Source: an uncultured Eubacteriales bacterium (GTDB lineage: Bacteria > Bacillota > Clostridia > Lachnospirales > CAG-274). Taken from it: a stretch of 46,034 nt of DNA. The position numbers and the translations under genes were made by a program. Of the stretch, positions 42,731-46,034 are shown in pieces. How positions within the stretch are numbered: position 1 is the first letter of the stretch; every line of letters starts with the position of its first letter. Location: positions 1 to 46,034 of the forward strand of contig CAJKOJ010000008.1 in the NCBI GenBank assembly GCA_905201505.1, read 5' to 3'. Below the pieces are notes generated by a model, which searched no databases, was not told the DNA's origin, and saw only the letters and a list, made by a program, of their open reading frames with translations.

Positions 42731-42766
42731 AACCACCCAATTGACGAATTAATTTGGGGTGATTAA
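42731..42766 (+). repeat. abiE operator-like repeat 2
   Basis: Matches repeat 1 in 32 of 36 positions, same orientation, starts 77 bp apart. It covers the expected transcription start and ends 15 bp before the abiEi ATG. Confidence 0.8.
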
Positions 42767-42780
42767 GTAGAGGTGAAGAA

Positions 42781-43389
42781 ATGATTGGGGAAAAAAATAT
42801 TGAAACTTTAAGGAAGATATTTGTTCAGCATAATTATATTATGACTACTGCTGAACTTACTGAGTTAAAGTTATACTATGCAGATATAAAGTATCTTTTG
42901 GATAAGGGTTTAATAGAAAGAGTGAAGAGAGGTTATTATTATTGGATTGAGGATAATGGAGAGAGTGAAATTGTGATTATTAATCGATTGTTTCCTGACG
43001 GGGTGCTTTGTATGGAGACAGCTCTCTTTTATTATAAATACAGCGATAGAAATCCTGCGGAATGGAATATTGCCATAGATAAAAATGTTGCCAAACAGCG
43101 AACAAATATTGATTATCCGTTTATTAAAGCATATCGGGCAGAATCTGAACTTGTTACGCTTGGTGAAACTGAGGGGGAAATCGATTTTCACAAAGTCCGA
43201 ATTTATGACCGTGACCGAACTATATGCGATGTTTTGAGGAATATGAATAGAATGGATAAAGAAATTTTCAATAAAGCAATTCAAGGTTATATTGGAGACC
43301 CTAAAAAAAACATACCAAAACTTATGGAATATGCAAAGATTTTGAGAGTGCAAAAGAAAGTGAAGGAATTGATTGGAGTGTGGTTGTAA
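42781..43389 (+). CDS. abiEi: AbiEi-family antitoxin (type IV toxin-antitoxin)
   Basis: 202 residues. The N-terminal winged helix (MTTAELTELKLYYADIKYLL, GLIERVKRGYYYW) and the C-terminal AbiEi domain (METALFYYKYSDRNPAEWNI, YDRDRTICDVLRN) follow the family plan. AbiEi counters the AbiEii toxin and represses its own operon by binding inverted repeats in the promoter. The two 36-bp repeats around the promoter fit this. The stop codon overlaps the toxin's ATG by one base (TAATG), so translation is coupled. AGAGGTGAAG is the ribosome site. Confidence 0.9.
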   Translation: MIGEKNIETLRKIFVQHNYIMTTAELTELKLYYADIKYLLDKGLIERVKRGYYYWIEDNGESEIVIINRLFPDGVLCMETALFYYKYSDRNPAEWNIAIDKNVAKQRTNIDYPFIKAYRAESELVTLGETEGEIDFHKVRIYDRDRTICDVLRNMNRMDKEIFNKAIQGYIGDPKKNIPKLMEYAKILRVQKKVKELIGVWL

Positions 43390-44282
43390 TGAAAGATAAA
43401 GCTGTTTCTGTTCTTGCAAAACTGAAAAATAAGGCAAAGGCTTCAGGTATAAGCTACCAGCAATGTTTACAGCTTTTTATGCAGGAGGAGTTTTTGAGAA
43501 AATTATCGAAATCGGCTTGTAATGATTTGCTGATATTAAAGGGCGGTTTGTTTATCTATACACTTACGAATTTTGAAAGCCGAGCTACGATTGATGTTGA
43601 TTTTTTGCTCCGTGGATATTCCAACTCGATGGACAAAATAAAAGATTTAATCGGTAAAATTATTGAAACACCGACGGGTAATGATTTTATTTCTATGAGT
43701 GCAAATGGGTTTGAAAAAATTTCTCCACAGAGGAAATATAACGGAATCAGTGTCCAAATTATTGGGCAGATAAAAAATGTCAGGATACCGTTTAATGTTG
43801 ATATAGGTGTAGGTGATGTTATTGTGCCAAAAGCGGAGCAACGTACAATTAATACGCAATTGCCAGAATTTGAAGCACCAATTATAAAGACATATTCTAT
43901 TGAAAGTACTATAGCTGAGAAGTTTGACGCTATTTTGCAGCGTTTTGAACTTACAGGCAGAATGAAAGATTTTTATGATATTTGCTATTTGTCTAAGAGA
44001 TTTGATTTTGATGGAACAAAATTGCAGACTGCCATATTTGAAACTTTGCAACAACGTGGAACGTCTTATGAAAGAGGTAGTTTCAGTCGTATTGTTGCAC
44101 TTGTTGAAGATGAAAATATACAAATGAGATGGAAATATTTTCTAAAGAATATTAAAGGCGATACTCTTGAGTTCTCTGTTGTAATTGCAGAAATTCAAAC
44201 CTTTCTTGAGCCTATATTTGATGCGATAGTAAATGAGAAAGAGTGGCAAAAACAATGGATAGCAAGTAGTGGATGGAGATAA
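43389..44282 (+). CDS. abiEii: AbiEii/AbiGii nucleotidyltransferase toxin
   Basis: 297 residues from the ATG at 43389; a GTG three codons upstream is less likely. Toxin motifs of the nucleotidyltransferase fold are intact: LLILKGGLFIY (KGG at 51-53), ATIDVDFLLRG (Asp69 and Asp71, metal binding), the AEKFDAIL lysine block and GRMKDFYDICYL. AbiEii enzymes block growth, by nucleotide transfer to a cellular RNA or a related reaction, and can abort phage infection. All active-site residues I can check are present, so the toxin looks functional. Confidence 0.9.
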   Translation: MKDKAVSVLAKLKNKAKASGISYQQCLQLFMQEEFLRKLSKSACNDLLILKGGLFIYTLTNFESRATIDVDFLLRGYSNSMDKIKDLIGKIIETPTGNDFISMSANGFEKISPQRKYNGISVQIIGQIKNVRIPFNVDIGVGDVIVPKAEQRTINTQLPEFEAPIIKTYSIESTIAEKFDAILQRFELTGRMKDFYDICYLSKRFDFDGTKLQTAIFETLQQRGTSYERGSFSRIVALVEDENIQMRWKYFLKNIKGDTLEFSVVIAEIQTFLEPIFDAIVNEKEWQKQWIASSGWR

Positions 44283-44408
44283 TTATTAAATTTAAAATTG
44301 TTGTAAATATCAGGATAAAACCTGTGTTTATATTTAATGATATTATATAGTATAAAAATTAATATAAAACAATAAGGATAATTTGTTTTGATAGTATTAT
44401 ATAATTTT

Positions 44409-44445
44409 AACAATATTATTTGCTGAAAAAACAAATAATATTGTT
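44409..44445 (+). terminator. Stem-loop after the abiE operon
   Basis: Perfect 14-bp stem AACAATATTATTTG / CAAATAATATTGTT with a 9-nt loop. The T-run (ATTTTT) starts only six bases later, so it is a weak or atypical terminator. The rest of the 218-bp gap before spoIVA holds a CATATTAT at about 44464-44471 that could be a sigma-E -10, but no -35 at good spacing is clear. Confidence 0.55.
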
Positions 44446-44500
44446 CTAAAAATTTTTGATTTTTCATATTATAGTGTAAGAATTAATATGGAGGTCAATT

Positions 44501-45979
44501 ATGAATAGTTTCGATATATACAAGGATATATCAAAGCGAACAGCAGGTGATATATACATAGGTGTTGTGGGACCTGTGAGAACAGGCAAATCAACTTTCA
44601 TTAAAAACTTTATGGAAAAGCTGGTTATACCTAACATTGAAAATGATTATGTAAGAACAAGAACACAAGATGAATTGCCTCAGTCAGCAGAGGGTACTGC
44701 CATAATGACTACAGAGCCTAAATTTGTGCCTAATGAGGCAGTTAAAATAAGTCTTGAGGGTAATATAGATTTGAATGTAAGGCTTATAGATTGTGTTGGT
44801 TACATAGTAGACGGTGCAAGCGGACATATTATCGACGGTCAGCCAAGAATGGTATCTACACCTTGGTCAGAGCAAAAAATGCCTTTTGCTCAGGCTGCTG
44901 AGCTAGGAACTCAAAAGGTTATAAAGGACCATTCTACAATAGCAGTTGTACTTACAAGCGACGGAACTATTGCAAATATTCCAAGAGAAAGCTATATTAA
45001 CAGTGAAAACAGAGTTATAAATGAGCTTAAAGATATTAATAAGCCTTTTGTAATTGTGCTTAACACTGCGGCTCCTGAAGCTGAGGCTACACTTGAAATT
45101 GCAAGACAGATGGAAAATAAGTATGGCAGCAGGGTTATTGTTACAGACTGCAAAAATCTGTCTCAGGAAGATATTAACAAAATACTTGAAGAGGCATTGT
45201 ATCAGTTCCCTATAGGTGAAATTGATATTATGCTTCCTAAATGGCTTGAGGCTATGCCGTTAAAGCATTGGTTGAAGGAAAGCATTATTGATTCTTTAAG
45301 AGAAATGGCTCAGAAAATAAGAGGAATAAGGGATATTCAAAAAAATATTGCAACTCTTGAAGAAAATGAAAATGTAAAAAAGATATATGCCGACAGTATT
45401 AACTTAGGTGACGGCAAGGTTAATGTGGAAGTAAGTCTGAAAGACAATCTGTTTTATAATATTTTGTCTGAAACTACAGGTATGGAAATTGCCAGTGAGT
45501 ATGAACTTATTTCTATGATGAAGCAGCTTTCAGAGGCAAAGAGGGCATACGATAAAATTAGATTTGCTCTTGATGAAGTAAATAAAAAGGGGTACGGCAT
45601 AGTAACTCCGTCTGTAGAAGAAATGACTATTTCTGAGCCTCAGGTGCTCAAACAGGGGAACCGCTTTGGAATTAAAATTGATGCCGACGCACCAAGTATC
45701 CATATGATAAAGACAAATATAAAAACAAGTGTCGCACCTATAGTGGGAAGTGAGGAACAGTCAAAGGAATTAGTAGGCTATCTTAAAAGCCAGTATAAGG
45801 ATAATCCTGAAAATATGTGGGAGTACAGTATATTTGGCAGAAGCCTTAAAGACCTGATAACTGATGACCTGAATGCAAAGTTATTGAGAATGCCTGAGGA
45901 TACTCAGTATAAATTTAAAGAAGCTCTGCAAAAGATAATTAATGAGGGCAGCGGCGGATTAATTTGTATTATGCTCTAA
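44501..45979 (+). CDS. spoIVA: Stage IV sporulation protein A
   Basis: 492 residues, exactly the usual SpoIVA length. It is the ATPase that polymerises on the forespore surface to form the basement layer of the spore coat and is needed for cortex formation. Walker A is GPVRTGKST (residues 24-32), in a GTPase-like fold. RLIDCVGYIVDGASGHIIDG, STPWSEQKMPFAQAAELGTQ and the C-terminal SGGLICIML tail, used for membrane curvature binding in Bacillus, are all present. GGAGG precedes the ATG. Expression in the mother cell under sigma-E is expected from the family. Confidence 0.97.
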   Translation: MNSFDIYKDISKRTAGDIYIGVVGPVRTGKSTFIKNFMEKLVIPNIENDYVRTRTQDELPQSAEGTAIMTTEPKFVPNEAVKISLEGNIDLNVRLIDCVGYIVDGASGHIIDGQPRMVSTPWSEQKMPFAQAAELGTQKVIKDHSTIAVVLTSDGTIANIPRESYINSENRVINELKDINKPFVIVLNTAAPEAEATLEIARQMENKYGSRVIVTDCKNLSQEDINKILEEALYQFPIGEIDIMLPKWLEAMPLKHWLKESIIDSLREMAQKIRGIRDIQKNIATLEENENVKKIYADSINLGDGKVNVEVSLKDNLFYNILSETTGMEIASEYELISMMKQLSEAKRAYDKIRFALDEVNKKGYGIVTPSVEEMTISEPQVLKQGNRFGIKIDADAPSIHMIKTNIKTSVAPIVGSEEQSKELVGYLKSQYKDNPENMWEYSIFGRSLKDLITDDLNAKLLRMPEDTQYKFKEALQKIINEGSGGLICIML

Positions 45980-46034
45980 AAGATATTAATTTGTGTTATT
46001 TTGTTTAAGAATATTTAACAATATTTAACAAATA

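Noticed and set aside
42654..42766. Possible CRISPR remnant
   Set aside because: Only two 36-bp units, separated by a clean promoter, with internal inverted arms and no cas genes; an operator pair explains them better.
44460..44475. Sigma-E promoter of spoIVA
   Set aside because: A CATATTAT resembling a sigma-E -10 is present, but no -35 at the expected distance is convincing, so no promoter feature was called.

Overview
The window is AT-rich, Gram-positive DNA with strong Shine-Dalgarno sites, sigma-A type promoters and many rho-independent terminators. It carries a full-length spoIVA gene, so the organism is very probably a spore-forming member of the Clostridia. Pectin-related genes (a PL26/YetA-like rhamnogalacturonan lyase relative, an S-layer-homology rhamnogalacturonan acetylesterase and a PL9 pectate lyase with a dockerin) suggest a gut or plant-fibre pectin degrader of the Monoglobus kind. 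That lineage guess is inference from gene content; no phylogenetic marker was compared.

Layout. 1-3.1 kb: three tandem minus-strand paralogues of an unrecognised secreted protein, the first cut by the window edge. 3.2-9.1 kb: arginine biosynthesis, argG divergent from argCJBD, with a nested dyad between the two promoters. 9.2-14.5 kb: a rhamnogalacturonan locus (PcRGLX/YetA-like enzyme, AraC regulator, SLH-bearing acetylesterase) in which a palindrome occurs in two intergenic regions. 14.7-16.3 kb: adenine deaminase. 16.4-29.8 kb: one long operon for a secondary cell-wall polysaccharide (NAGPA-like secreted protein, flippase, UDP-ManNAc dehydrogenase, two glycosyltransferases, DUF4330 protein, small membrane protein, O-antigen-ligase-like polymerase/ligase, CsaB pyruvyltransferase, small exported protein, TagA/WecG transferase). 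29.8-33.0 kb: a PrsA/SurA-like lipoprotein and the PL9-dockerin enzyme. 33.1-38.4 kb: NhaC-type antiporter, serC, serA and threonine aldolase. 38.5-44.4 kb: an HPr-like protein without the catalytic histidine, then an accessory segment with a small ribbon-helix-helix cluster, a Dam-like methylase plus AlwI-type endonuclease, and an AbiE toxin-antitoxin pair. 44.5-46.0 kb: spoIVA.

How the parts fit. CsaB pyruvylates the wall polymer recognised by SLH domains, and the acetylesterase at 12.5 kb has two SLH-like modules. The window therefore holds both an SLH-anchored pectin enzyme and the likely route to its wall receptor. The 38.7-44.4 kb segment looks like a defence island between conserved genes. 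Its clearest regulatory signal is a pair of 36-bp repeats that bracket the abiE promoter.

No rRNA, tRNA, insertion sequence, integrase or CRISPR array was seen.
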